A DNA stretch of 64,000 nt from Adiantum capillus-veneris (taxonomy: Eukaryota; Streptophyta; Polypodiopsida; Polypodiales; Pteridaceae). The notes beneath the pieces are model-generated. The model was not told the origin of the DNA and made no database searches. It worked only from the letters and a program-made list of their open reading frames with translations. Position 1 is the first letter of the stretch. Each line of letters starts with the position of its first letter. The DNA lies in assembly GCA_014529385.2 (NCBI GenBank), contig CM043960.1, positions 117,128,043 to 117,192,042 of the forward strand, given 5' to 3'. This document shows positions 1-14,320 of this stretch, one piece after another. The position numbers were made by a program, and so were the translations under genes.

Positions 1-13
1 AGAGAGGGACAAT

Positions 14-1513
14 TTGACACTACAACTTGCTGATGAGTCCAAAGAGGTTGAAACTTTGAGGAATGCTAAGGAAAAGGCTGAGCTAGAACGTGAGGCAAGC
101 CGGGATGAAGTGATAGAGCTAAAATATCAAATGAAAGTGAAAGATCAGACCATCCAAAAGCTAAGGGCATCTCCGGCCAGAGTCAGAGCTGCTACCTCCA
201 CTGGCACTGCTTCAGAGAATGATCTATATGAAGAACAGATGAAGGAACTCAAAAAGGAGTTGACACTAGAGAAGAGACAAAGACTGATGTTGGCTGAGCG
301 CTCCCTAGTAATGCAAAACCGTCTAGAAGATGAGAACAAGGCCATGAAAGATGAGCTAGAAGCCTTGAAAAAGAAGATGGACGAGGAACTAAAGAGATTG
401 CAAACGGAAAATGAAGACACCAAAAGGAAGCTAGAAGAGGCTGAAAAAACCAATGCAGATGTGAACAACCTCTTAGTGAACATGGGAGATCAAGCGGAAC
501 ACAAAAAGAATGCACATCAGAAGCAGATAGATGAGCTGAAAGGCCAACAACAGACTGAAGAGCAACACTTGAGCACAGAGCCAGCAGCAATGGAAGGCAT
601 TGACATAGAAAATGTGTCAGATCCAGTGGACACCACTATGCAAGAGGACATTCAAGAACCCCAGGATCTGACACAAGAAGAAGAAGAAAATGTACAAAAG
701 GCAATAGAAGCGGCAATAAAAGACACGACGTCTATGACCATTCAGAAGTTAGATGCCAATATCATTTGGCATGAATAGCTACAATCTTCTCTCCCATATC
801 CTCTTCTAAAGTATGAAGCTGCTACAATAAACAAACGGATTAAAGAGGAGCCAATATTACCACTGTACAAATCAGATATCTCCAAACCAGAAGGAGTTAA
901 GCTGATTGTGGACTCTCAGCCAAAGTGGAGAAAGCATGGCTAACCAAATACCCGCAGTATTTAGTTCATCTGGTAGAGATGCCTAAAAGAGTCAGAAACA
1001 ACCTTAGCTTTTGCCCTCTACCAAGGATGCAAACCTGGAAAGCACAAGAGCTGCTGACTGCAGAAAATCCAACCCACATGGCTCAACTACCCAAAGCTGC
1101 TAGGCTTGAAGGCAGGCGAGAGAATGAGTGAGCAATACATGGTGAAAACCCTAACGGGCGCCATTAAATTGTTCACTGGCTCGCCTGACCTCTCTTGCAT
1201 CATGCTCAAAAAAATCTGTAAAACCCTTCTAGCGGTTTTTGAAACCTTTAAACCTAGACAGGCAACAGACATCATCTTCTTCTTCCAAGACACATATAGA
1301 TGTGCATATGATCTATCTGCTCAGCCTTCTCATGAGGTGATACATGCCCTTTATCAGAGAATCATGTTTTTGCCCTCGTACCACCTCCAGGCCTTTGAAG
1401 AAGCCTTCTACACTGGTTTCTTCACCATCAATACAGAAATATTTGGCTCGACATTACTGGCCCAGCATGCGCGGTATGAGTCTCTTTTGAAGATGTGCGA
1501 AAGCCTCCACTAA
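14..1513 (+). pseudogene. Broken coiled-coil ORF at the 3' end of an LTR element
   Basis: An open frame from 14 to 778 (254 codons) is very rich in Glu, Lys and Leu with heptad-like spacing (for example LEKRQRLMLAERSLVMQNRL), so the product would be a long coiled coil. After the TAG at 776-778 the same frame stays open for about 50 more codons, then coding character jumps to other frames at 925-1131 and 1106-1513. I read this as one ORF of about 500 codons damaged by one stop and two frameshifts. It is cut by the window start. It ends 39 bases before a purine tract and an LTR start, so it occupies the slot of a retrotransposon 3' ORF or the end of a non-autonomous element. There are no RT, integrase or zinc-knuckle motifs. 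Function is not recognised; a host gene is the less likely alternative. Confidence 0.5.
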
Positions 1514-1552
1514 AGAAGCAGCTCTACTGCCATGTCAGGGACGACATGAACT

Positions 1553-1564
1553 AGGAGGGGGAAG
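1553..1564 (+). other. Polypurine tract
   Basis: The purine run AGGAGGGGGAAG directly abuts a TGTTAG LTR start, the arrangement used to prime plus-strand DNA synthesis in LTR retrotransposons. Confidence 0.6.
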
Positions 1565-2150
1565 TGTTAGCGGCGGGACACACCCAACGGAGGATGATTG
1601 CCCGACAGGATATTATTTTTTGTAATTATTCTTTAATTGAGCAAAAATCATCATTTCACCTTTGTAAATAGTGGGGCTTGCAGAAGCTTCCACATTGTAT
1701 CCCATTTTTGACATTTAGACTAAGTGAATGGTTATATTGGAACATTAGGGTTTGAGATTGTAAGGTATTTATACCACTTTTGACCTTAATGCAAGGGACC
1801 TTTGTCATTTTATAAGTTTTGTCTGTGTGAGTGAGCGTACTCTGTGTACGAGAGAGAGTGAGAGTTTTACCTTGACAATACGTGCGCACCGGTGGTCAGA
1901 ATCGAGTGCGGAGAAGTGCAACGTGTTGCCCCGAAGAGAGCTACGTGCCAACACCTACATTGCAGGTGTACGATCTGGCTTTGCGAGCTCGACCCACGAG
2001 CTATATCTAATGATTCGGTGAGCATATGTTGTCTGTTTTCGCATTTCAGCATATCCACGCGTTCGCATTGAGTAGAGCTACACATTAGGCACTTTAGTTT
2101 TCGGAAACGACGACCTGCAAATTTCGACCAGACATCCTACGTGATTTTGC
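1565..2150 (+). repeat. Probable 3' LTR, right edge not resolved
   Basis: It starts with TGTTAG right after a polypurine tract. It contains promoter-like AT motifs (GTATTTATACC near 1766, TTTATAAG near 1809) followed by a GT/GA-rich leader, as expected for U3 and R. The right end could be any CA between about 1880 and 2150; there is no second copy in the window to fix it. Confidence 0.45.
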
Positions 2151-2457
2151 ACCTGGTGTTTAGGGTTGGGGTTTTGGTTCATGGACCTTAGGGAGAGCGA
2201 CCTATTGGTGTTAATAGGGTTTCCTTCAAGTTCTGTAGCGTTTCAAGAACGTTTGATGGGTATTTGGCTCTTGAAAGTGTTGTAGGAAATCTCCTCTTAT
2301 GTACTCCTGAAGGCTATAGCTTAGACATTGGGTAGACACCTCTGTAGGAAGTAGTCGAGAGTCGGTTGAGTGTAGGTTGACACCCTATGCTTGCTTCCAC
2401 GCACTGAGGGTCCAACTTCGTCCTTAGCTGACAAATCTTGTTAGTTGAGTTCTCGTT
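2151..2457. other. No gene seen
   Basis: Non-coding DNA between the LTR candidate and the next open frame. It may be LTR end, element leader or flank; no PBS is convincing. Confidence 0.3.
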
Positions 2458-3700
2458 GTGCTGACGTTTGTCGCGGCGTATCCGCCAAACAACAGGCCTC
2501 GTCAGAGTAGGAGGAATGCAAAGAGCATGGAAGAAACAAGAGAAGAGGAAAACCAGCCTGCTAGCAAGGCTTTGCAGAAGATGGGCAACATATCAAGAAA
2601 AGGGGAGGGCTTTGAAGACAGAATCCCGTGCACCAGCATGAACCAAGGACAGTGTAGCAAGCTAAAGGAATTTTGCATCAAGGAAGTTTCACTAGAGAAC
2701 CATAGAGAAGAGGTAAGCAAGACTGAAGGTTTGGAGTTGGATATTGCTCCAGAGGCTTGGCAGCCGAGCAAGACTTTATCGTGTAGTGTTATAGACTTAG
2801 AGATGGGTAATGCCTCTAGTCTACTGAAAGGTGTTATAAACTTGGAGATGGGTAATGCCTCCAGTTTATGTGAGGGTGTTCAGAGTAAGTTTGATGATCA
2901 ATATACAGTTGCCAACATTTAAAGGATGTTCCAGACTCCTCCACAACACAGAATTGTATTTGCATGGGATGCATCAGACCTATGGCTATGGCTAGCCGCT
3001 ATAACATATAGAGATAAGATCAGCATGGAGATAAGAGTTAAGGAGCCATGGATAGACAAAAGGCTGATAGAGTGCAAGAATGAAGGCTTCATTCCCAATT
3101 TGGTGCAAGTTTTTACAAACAGTGTATCCTCTCTATGGAGAGAGGTAAGTGGATCATGCTTGTATTTAAGCCGCAAGGTAGATGGCTTACTATCAGCATC
3201 AGAAAAGACAGTGACATGTTTGAGCACACCCAAGAGAAGCATGATGTAAGTTTTTCCAATCGCATCAGTAAGCAAGATTCTGGAGACAACTGGAGCTCGC
3301 CACACCAACAAGGCGGCCATATATGGTGGATTCTTGGTACACTCATGGGAATCATAATTCTCAATTCTGTCTTTGCAGGAGCCAAGATGCTCATTTCCCC
3401 TCTAGCTACTGGTGGTTACAAATTTGGTCCTATTTGGCATGCAAATTTTATTATTTGGACACTGCAGACAATGATCCTATTTTTCACTTGGGATCCAGGA
3501 GGACACTGACACAGAGTTGTGGAATCCATGGGCTCACCATTTAATCAACTGACACTATTCCAAGGAGCAAGCTATCACCGGGACCTGTTGCAGATTCATG
3601 AATATCCCAGAAATCTCACCAATGGCCAAATGGAATGGCTAATTCAGAAGGCAACTCGATATCAGCTCCTACAACTCAGCTGAAGAAGAATCAGAGTCAA
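2458..3700 (+). pseudogene. Unclassified reading frames with splice-like sites
   Basis: Frames at 2458-2922 and 2926-3249 are followed by short frames to about 3680. The first has a charged N-terminal half and a near-perfect internal repeat (LEMGNASSL twice). Donor-like GTAAG sites lie near 2715, 3144 and 3246, and an acceptor-like TCTTTGCAG ends near 3379, so part may be spliced. A hydrophobic stretch lies around 3330-3400 if that intron is read through. The purine run AAAAGGGGAGGG near 3727 could be a polypurine tract. I recognise no domain. It is either a decayed LTR-element internal region or a fragment of an intron-containing gene. Confidence 0.25.
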
Positions 3701-4118
3701 GGCTAGAAGCATGAATGCCTCTAGCCAAAAGGGGAGGGCTAACGATGGACGATTTTCGGAAATCAAAGAAAAAGAAAGAAAAAAACTTATTTTTCACTTG
3801 CCGAAGCCTTTGCGACACCATCAGAAGGCTTAAGCAATGCCCTGGCTGTTGGGGTATAGGCGCCTGTGCCTTGCCCGGCCGCCCAGAGTCTAGGCGTCCA
3901 CTGACTTGTATACCTTATACATAGCATAAGTGTATAGGGGACTACTCACTCTTTGAGTCTCCCCACCCATATCTGTGTGTCGTGTGTCTTCTTCTCTCTC
4001 TCACTCTCCGTCTGTGGTGCTCCCTGATCCCCTTCACTGGCCAACCTCATGGCCCTAACTCGTCCATACCCCAACCTCGCAGGCCTCCATCTCTCTCTTC
4101 CCCTCATCCATTCCGTTT
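3701..4118. other. No gene seen; pyrimidine-rich DNA begins
   Basis: A possible LTR-like block after a purine run, grading into C/T-rich DNA. Open frames here on both strands are low-complexity artefacts. Confidence 0.3.
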
Positions 4119-4935
<817 letters not shown>

Positions 4936-5199
4936 ATAATCTTGTGCAGGCGCAAGCAACCAACACCCCCCCCCCTCTCCCATTCTGTGTAGAGCCCGCA
5001 GCCCTCTTATTCTCTCTCTCTCTCTCCCTCTCGCTCTTCAGCCCGAAGGCGGTGGCAGATAAGGGTCTCTCTCACTCTCTCTCTTATCCACACACACCCA
5101 CACCCGCTCACCTTACCCTCTCCCTCCCTCACCACCTCACCACCTCACCCCATCTCCCTCATTCTCTGGCGCTGTGCACGAGCCTGCAAGCAGGCCATT

Positions 5200-5313
<114 letters not shown>

Positions 5314-5489
5314 TCGAAGGCGCAAAACAGGATTCTCTCTCTCTACACACACACCACACACACACACACCCTCTCTCTCACCCCATCTCTCTCCCCATTC
5401 CCGTCATCGCGTCCTTACGTTGCAGTAAAAACCACCAAAAAAAACTAGAAAATATAATATATATATTATATACATAATAAGGCTTTCCA

Positions 5490-5765
5490 CCCCCCCTCGT
5501 TCCCACGCACGCACGCGCGCACACACATACATATACAAATACATATACACACACACTCATGCTTACGCACTCACACATGTACACACACGTACCCACGAGC
5601 ACACACATATATAAATACACACTTATATATTCCTACACTTATACATACACATGTACACACACGTACCCACGAGCACACACATATACAAATACACACTTAT
5701 ATATACCTACACTTATACATACACACGTACACACCCATACATATACACACACGCATATACGCACC
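5490..5765. repeat. CA/TA-rich region with a 74-bp tandem repeat
   Basis: Alternating CA and TA words. Within it 5573-5646 is repeated at 5647-5720 with a few substitutions (both begin ACACATGTACACACACGT), and a third partial copy follows. Frames through it encode Thr/His/Tyr polymers. Confidence 0.75.
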
Positions 5766-6190
5766 ACACATAAAACAAAAAAAACCAAAGAATTCCACGA
5801 CTACGACGACAACGGAAAAGAAGGAGGAACCCAAAGCACACAACATCGACAACAAAAAGAAGAAATGTGCCAAAGGCATGCCCCGGTCGACCCCGAAAAG
5901 ATGTACACGCTACACCGACGCACCAGCAACACATCATTCGTCGGCATGACGCAACCACGACACCATTTTCAGTAAACCGTAGGTTATCACCATTTTTTCA
6001 GTTTTCACCCAAGCCTTGTAAAATTCTCAATTTGTAAATTCCCTCTCTTTAGGTGATGGTCACAAAGGCCTACCTAAAGGTTTTCATTTTTAATAACTCC
6101 CAAGACAAAGCAAGGGTCAACCACACCGGGCCCACCACCTTGCTTTGTCTCCCCAATTAGCTTACCCTAATCAAATCGTGATTACCCTAA
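5766..6190. other. No gene seen
   Basis: Unique non-coding DNA leading into the TATA-containing block. Confidence 0.3.
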
Positions 6191-6830
<640 letters not shown>

Positions 6831-7765
6831 GTGATAGGCTCGAGGAGTGCCATCGGCCCCCGGAGTTTTAGAGGTCATCAGGGTTCGGGTGTCGCTTTGC
6901 TCCCAACAATGGTTGTAATTTCTACTTAGCCTACTCTTAAGTACTGAAATGAATCATGAAACAAAAACAAACATAATGGTACAAAATAAATTTGAAACGA
7001 AAATTGATACAGCACTCTGAAAGTATAGAGAAAATTGAAGAAGGAAAGTGCTCGGAGCCAGTGAAGGTTTTGAGGACAGTGTGTCTTTTTTCTTGGTGCT
7101 CGAGAGAGAGGGCCATGTGAAGGTGAATCTAAAGGTTTCCCAAGCTTTGGTTGCTCATTGTGTTCATGCCAACGGAGCCTTTGTAGCCGAGGTTTGATGG
7201 TTTTGTAGATGATGTTCTTAACCACAATTGAAGCAAACCATATCATTTGTTCTTTCTGTTTCTTCCTCTTTCCCCTTTCTTCTCTTTGCTCTGTTCCACC
7301 GATCAGGTGCCGGTGTTTGAGATGTGTGTGCCTCACGAGGCCTCTGTGTGTGTGTGAGAGAGAGAGAGAGGAAGAGAGAATGGTGTGTGTTGTGGCATGA
7401 TCATAAACAGGAAAAAATATGGTGTGGTCTGCTATCAGTTGTGCAAGTTTTGAAGGTGAACTCTAGTGGATTGAAGTGCAGTGGTTATCTTGTGATGTAG
7501 AGTGTGTCGGGCGTCTTCCCCCTTCCCCCCATCCAACGTGCCAGCTGGCCAACCCACCATCCCTTTTCAGACCACTTTTTGGCTATTGTTCGACCATAAT
7601 ATTTTGACAAAAAGGAATATTCCAATGGGGCATGAATTTTTATCTTCCTGACAAGTGATTTTTCTTACACACAGTCGCTTCTCCTCATAATGAGGGCTTT
7701 ACAAATGTGTATTTTTAAGACTAAAAGTTACAAGGGTTGAATCAGGCTCCATACTTAAAGAAGAA
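6831..7765. other. No gene seen
   Basis: Mixed-composition DNA with short frames on both strands and no recognisable domain. It may be the decayed internal region of the element whose LTR precedes it. Confidence 0.3.
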
Positions 7766-8353
7766 ATGGGTAGCGCTAGTGTCACAAACAATAGATCAGT
7801 GACTATAGAGAGGTATCACCTTTTGAAAATGAAAACACAGCTCAATGAGAGGAAACAAAGTCATAAGTGGAATCTCAAAAGATGGACAATGGACAATGGT
7901 GGATACAATATCACAATCAATATAGACCACAATCAAAAAATTCTAATCAAATTAGTTTTTGACAAAGGAAGTGAAATAAGAATGGTTCAAGTAATTATTT
8001 TAAACCTTCATCTAATCCTTTCTTGAAATCACTAAACAAGAATTCACATGGTCACAAAGAAAAAACCACAATAAGAATAATGGAAACTTGATATGAAGAT
8101 TGTGGTTTGTTACACTTGTCATAAGATGGGACATACAATTAACAAGTGTCCTAAAAGCAACTTTGCATATTCCTCACACTTTATTGAGGGGATGGAAGAT
8201 GATAATGACCTTCAAGTGCACAACATGGAGATGGATAAGCTATATAATCTCCTACGTATGCAAGTTAAGATTGGTGATGATACTTTTAAGTTATTACATG
8301 ATGATGGAAGCAGATATGATTTTATTTCTACACGTATTGCACAAAATTTATAG
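7766..8353 (+). pseudogene. Retrotransposon gag zinc-knuckle and protease scrap
   Basis: The frame at 8093-8353 carries a perfect CX2CX4HX4C zinc knuckle (CYTCHKMGHTINKC). About 50 residues later comes LHDDGSRYDFIS, which resembles the aspartic protease active site of Ty3/gypsy elements (usually D-S/T-G; here D-D-G). A frame just upstream (7766-8026) has the basic composition of a gag C-terminus. No RT follows; the pol part is missing. A truncated gypsy-type gag-protease is most likely, with a copia gag as alternative. Confidence 0.6.
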
Positions 8354-8548
8354 TTACATATGACTCCCACGAATCTCATATGACTCCTACAAATTATAAA
8401 GTAATTTAGAAGATTTCAAAGGAATCAAATTAAATTGTGTATTTATGGTAAAGGATTCACAATAACAATTATGAGACTTCATTGACTCACGATATTTTCT
8501 AGTAGCACCAATGCAAAACAAAAATTTAATTTTGTAAATGCCTTGGAT

Positions 8549-8967
8549 CTTAGGATTGTGGCCTCTGGCCTATATCAGCAGCTAGTGGGTGAATCGTCTC
8601 TTCGACAACTAGCATTGTAGCCTTCATATGAGCATGTGAGGGCACATGGCCTAGCACACATGGCATGGTGAGCTACACAAGGGTCCAAGAGAGAATCTCA
8701 TATTTCTAGGAGACATATGTGGCCATTTGGTTGATTTCTTGACCTTTCAAAGAGATGGTATGTGACCCTCGAGAGGTGCACCTAGTCACTTGCTAAATTA
8801 CTACATAAAGTAGCTTCATCTTGTACACTTTAAGCATGTTGTTAGCTCATCATCAATCAAGTTATTTTTAAGTCTACCAATATCCCTCTCTTGCATTGAG
8901 TACTTATTGTGCTAATTAAGTATGCTAACATGAATGCTACATTTGCAAAGTCCCCCTTATCCTTTCA
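8549..8967 (+). repeat. Old copia-type 5' LTR
   Basis: The start aligns with the LTR start at 24963 (shared words ATTGTGGCCT and GGCCTATA) and the end lies just before a PBS. The terminal TG has decayed to TC. It may be the 5' LTR of the old copia whose 3' end is at 24288-24962, or another member of that family. Confidence 0.55.
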
Positions 8968-8969
8968 AT

Positions 8970-8982
8970 TAGTATCAGAGCT
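8970..8982 (+). other. Primer-binding site, tRNA-iMet type
   Basis: TAGTATCAGAGCT differs by one base from the common plant PBS TGGTATCAGAGCT and lies two bases after the LTR end. Confidence 0.7.
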
Positions 8983-9590
8983 AGTGATTAACAACTCTTA
9001 ATCATCATTGGAATCCTTCATTTTACTATTCCACTCTTCCCATTACATAGATCATACATAAGTAGCATCCAATTGATTAGAAAAAGCTTGTCCTTGAGTT
9101 TAAAGACTCTTAGTTCACTACTCATTTTCCATTGGATACTCGATTAGCATTAGGATTTGTCAATTTGTTATTTAGGTTCTTGCATTTGTATTTAATGTGC
9201 ATTTTGCTGTTAATTTTGGCATATTTTGTAACTTCAATTGATTTCCCTCTAAGCCATAAACCATTATGCCACTTGTTTGTGGAGGAGGTGCTCTTGGAGA
9301 TCTCTTAAACAAGCTCTCCAAAATCCGACATTCTCACCCTATCAAATTAAAATTCTAAATATGTGCACATGTGTGTGTGTTTAAATATGAAAATCCCCTC
9401 ATAATTAAACCATGTTTAGAGAATTGTATAAAATTATATATTAAATAAATAGTATAATAAAATAAAAATATTTTTTACAAAATGTCATGAAACTCAACTA
9501 ACATTTCATATACACCAATACAACATTCTGTATCTAATGGATAATACAGTCATTTAGATCAAAAAATTGATATTTGATCATTACAAATTG
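8983..9590. other. No gene seen
   Basis: AT-rich DNA after the PBS. A copia gag would be expected here but no frame survives. Confidence 0.3.
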
Positions 9591-10720
9591 ATATCTAATG
9601 TTGTATCTATGTGTGTCCACCCTTTGCAATGAGCTTCCACTACATCTAGATGGAGAAGGATCACGATGTTACCTGCATCAATACAAAAACATTCATTTAG
9701 AACTGGCTATGTTTGTGTGTATTGCAGGTGTCCACACTGGATCAGGTTGTCATTCATGTCACACCTGTAGACCTAGTTTCCAGCCTACCCTTAGGATTGA
9801 TCGTTAAGTTGGGCTTTTAAGTAAGATAACCTTTGATTGTTGAATCATGTGTGTCCCAATATTCATTGAGTTTCCCCAAAGAAATGATGCTAATGACTAC
9901 TACCATATATGATGTAGATACCTATGTATTTTTGGTAATATTGGTTCAAAGATCATTGTAGACCTCCTGAGAAAAATTGGGCAGCATCTCCCTTGTAATA
10001 CGATTACTATTTCAAATACTCAATTTATGTCATCTCTCAAGGAGACACTCACAGAAGGTTTACGGCATCATCAATGAAAAAACCATGTATGTCATGTGTC
10101 AAAACCTAGCAATACATCACATATCACTAACACATATAACTGTCTTTATAAAAATCTGGTAGCATCTTGTTTGTATCTCAAAAAGGTTTCCAAAAAACAT
10201 ATCCTTAATTTCTTTTATGTATATATGTTATGCAATGAGAACCGATCCCAAAAAAACACAAACCTGTAGTATCATAAACACCCTATAAGACTATGAATAA
10301 AATGTGTTTGATTGAGGAATCCTATTTCTCTAAGTTTACCCACCCACACAAGTAAGAAAGTTATAAGATAGTTCCCAGATCCCATAATGTTTGCCATCCA
10401 AATTCAAAATAGCTAGAGTCTTAGAGAAGCATGTAAGATAGCATCCGCAAAATGGCATGCATTTATCTCAATATGTAAAAAAACCAATACCGCCTGACTA
10501 ACCAAATTTGGACAAATTCTTGCTTGTAGATAGAACAATTCTACAAGCCATTCATTTATGCCAATCAAAGAGAATAAGATCGCAGTGTGTAAGGTTAACA
10601 TTGTCTGTTTGACCAAATTCAGACAGCATCTTGTTTGTAAATCAAACAAAATTTCAAAATTTTTTGTTTGTGCCATCTCATAGTAAGACCCTCCATGGGA
10701 GGTTTACGGCTTACATTCAT
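9591..10720. repeat. Degenerate dispersed repeats
   Basis: Related words built on CAGCATCTTGTTTGTA recur near 9978, 10162, 10520 and 10622, each followed by A/T-rich DNA. In minus-strand translation two units about 115 bases apart read FEILFDLQTRCCLNLV and LVELFYLQARICPNLV. A block near 12090-12380 resembles 9650-10760 in order of words. This looks like an old, diverged tandem repeat, not a gene. Confidence 0.4.
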
Positions 10721-11793
10721 GGCATACACCCAAGTTCCTTTTTTAATTTATGAAAGCAAAATTCATTAAACCATAGCTTTTTAAATGCATTTAAAGAATA
10801 CCAACAATTTCCTCACTTCCTCATAAGGCAGTTTAAAAGTTTATGCATTTTGCAAAATGAACAATTGTACAAAAAAGCCCGATTGCTATCTTTATTGAGA
10901 CACTCTAAGATAAATTTTAAGGCTAGTTCAGCACCTGGTTTTTATCCTGCAATGTAATATGTGAGATATTTATAACTTCAATGTTTTTTCGACTCATCAT
11001 TATTCATACAGAACCACCAAATAGTGTATCATAATGATGACAGCATATAAAAAATCTATAAACGACTTAGCATTCTGGGTATGTCTATCAACAAATTCCA
11101 AAATCATGACTATCTTGCATACTTTATTATAACCAAATTCTAAGTAGGTGCATGACCACCTACCTATACCGAAGTCGAATGCCTACTTGAGCCATGTGTT
11201 GATATGTATTATGAGACGTGTGTGGTTGAAGGTGAGCACTTGGGGACTCCTTGCGAGTGTAGAGGGATTTCGTGAGTAGTCATGGGTGAGCCAGCCAGTT
11301 TTGAGTAACTAGGGTAAGCAAATGGAGATACCTTGCAAGTAAACCAAGCACCCATCATGCTCAAGAACAAGAAGATTTCATGTGGAAACACGGGATCATA
11401 TGCAAGTGTGTGCCTATGTGTATGTGTGTGTGCAAGGGAGCCACTCCTGCATAAGTAGAGAGCATACCAAGAGGGGCTGATTGGTGTACCTCCCACGAAA
11501 GAAAATACGGAATGTCCGCCCGCAAGGGATTGCTCTATGATGAGAATAGCGATAGAGAGAGAATACAACAACCCCATGTTGAGTGGGCACTACTGGGTGG
11601 AGTCGTTTTCCTGAGGAAGCACACAACTTGAGAACGCCAAAATATAGAGAACATTGAGCGCACATATATTTCCTAAGAATAGAAACCAGTGTATGTTATC
11701 ACTACTCTTTAAACCACCGGTTATATTGACACACCTTTAGGTGCATTCCTACCCACCATCTTTAAGGTAAGAACAGCTTGCATTAACCAAACA

Positions 11794-11796
<3 letters not shown>
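10721..11796. other. No gene seen
   Basis: AT-rich to mixed DNA. Minus-strand frames around 11209-11665 show no known domain. Confidence 0.3.

Positions 11797-11874
<78 letters not shown>
11797..11874. repeat. (GT)n microsatellite
   Basis: 39 uninterrupted units. Confidence 0.95.
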
Positions 11875-14256
<2,382 letters not shown>

Positions 14257-14291
14257 CCGCTTTGTCCCAGGCACCAAACACATTGACTCAC

Positions 14292-14320
14292 TAGTAGTCC
14301 CATTGTGAATGGGACTACTA
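14292..14320. repeat. Perfect 13-bp inverted repeat
   Basis: TAGTAGTCCCATT, loop GTG, then AATGGGACTACTA. It overlaps the downstream end of the minus-strand RT relic and lies next to a GT tract. Confidence 0.85.

Noticed and set aside
14292-14320. Rho-independent terminator
   Set aside because: The hairpin is not followed by a T run and the DNA is eukaryotic.
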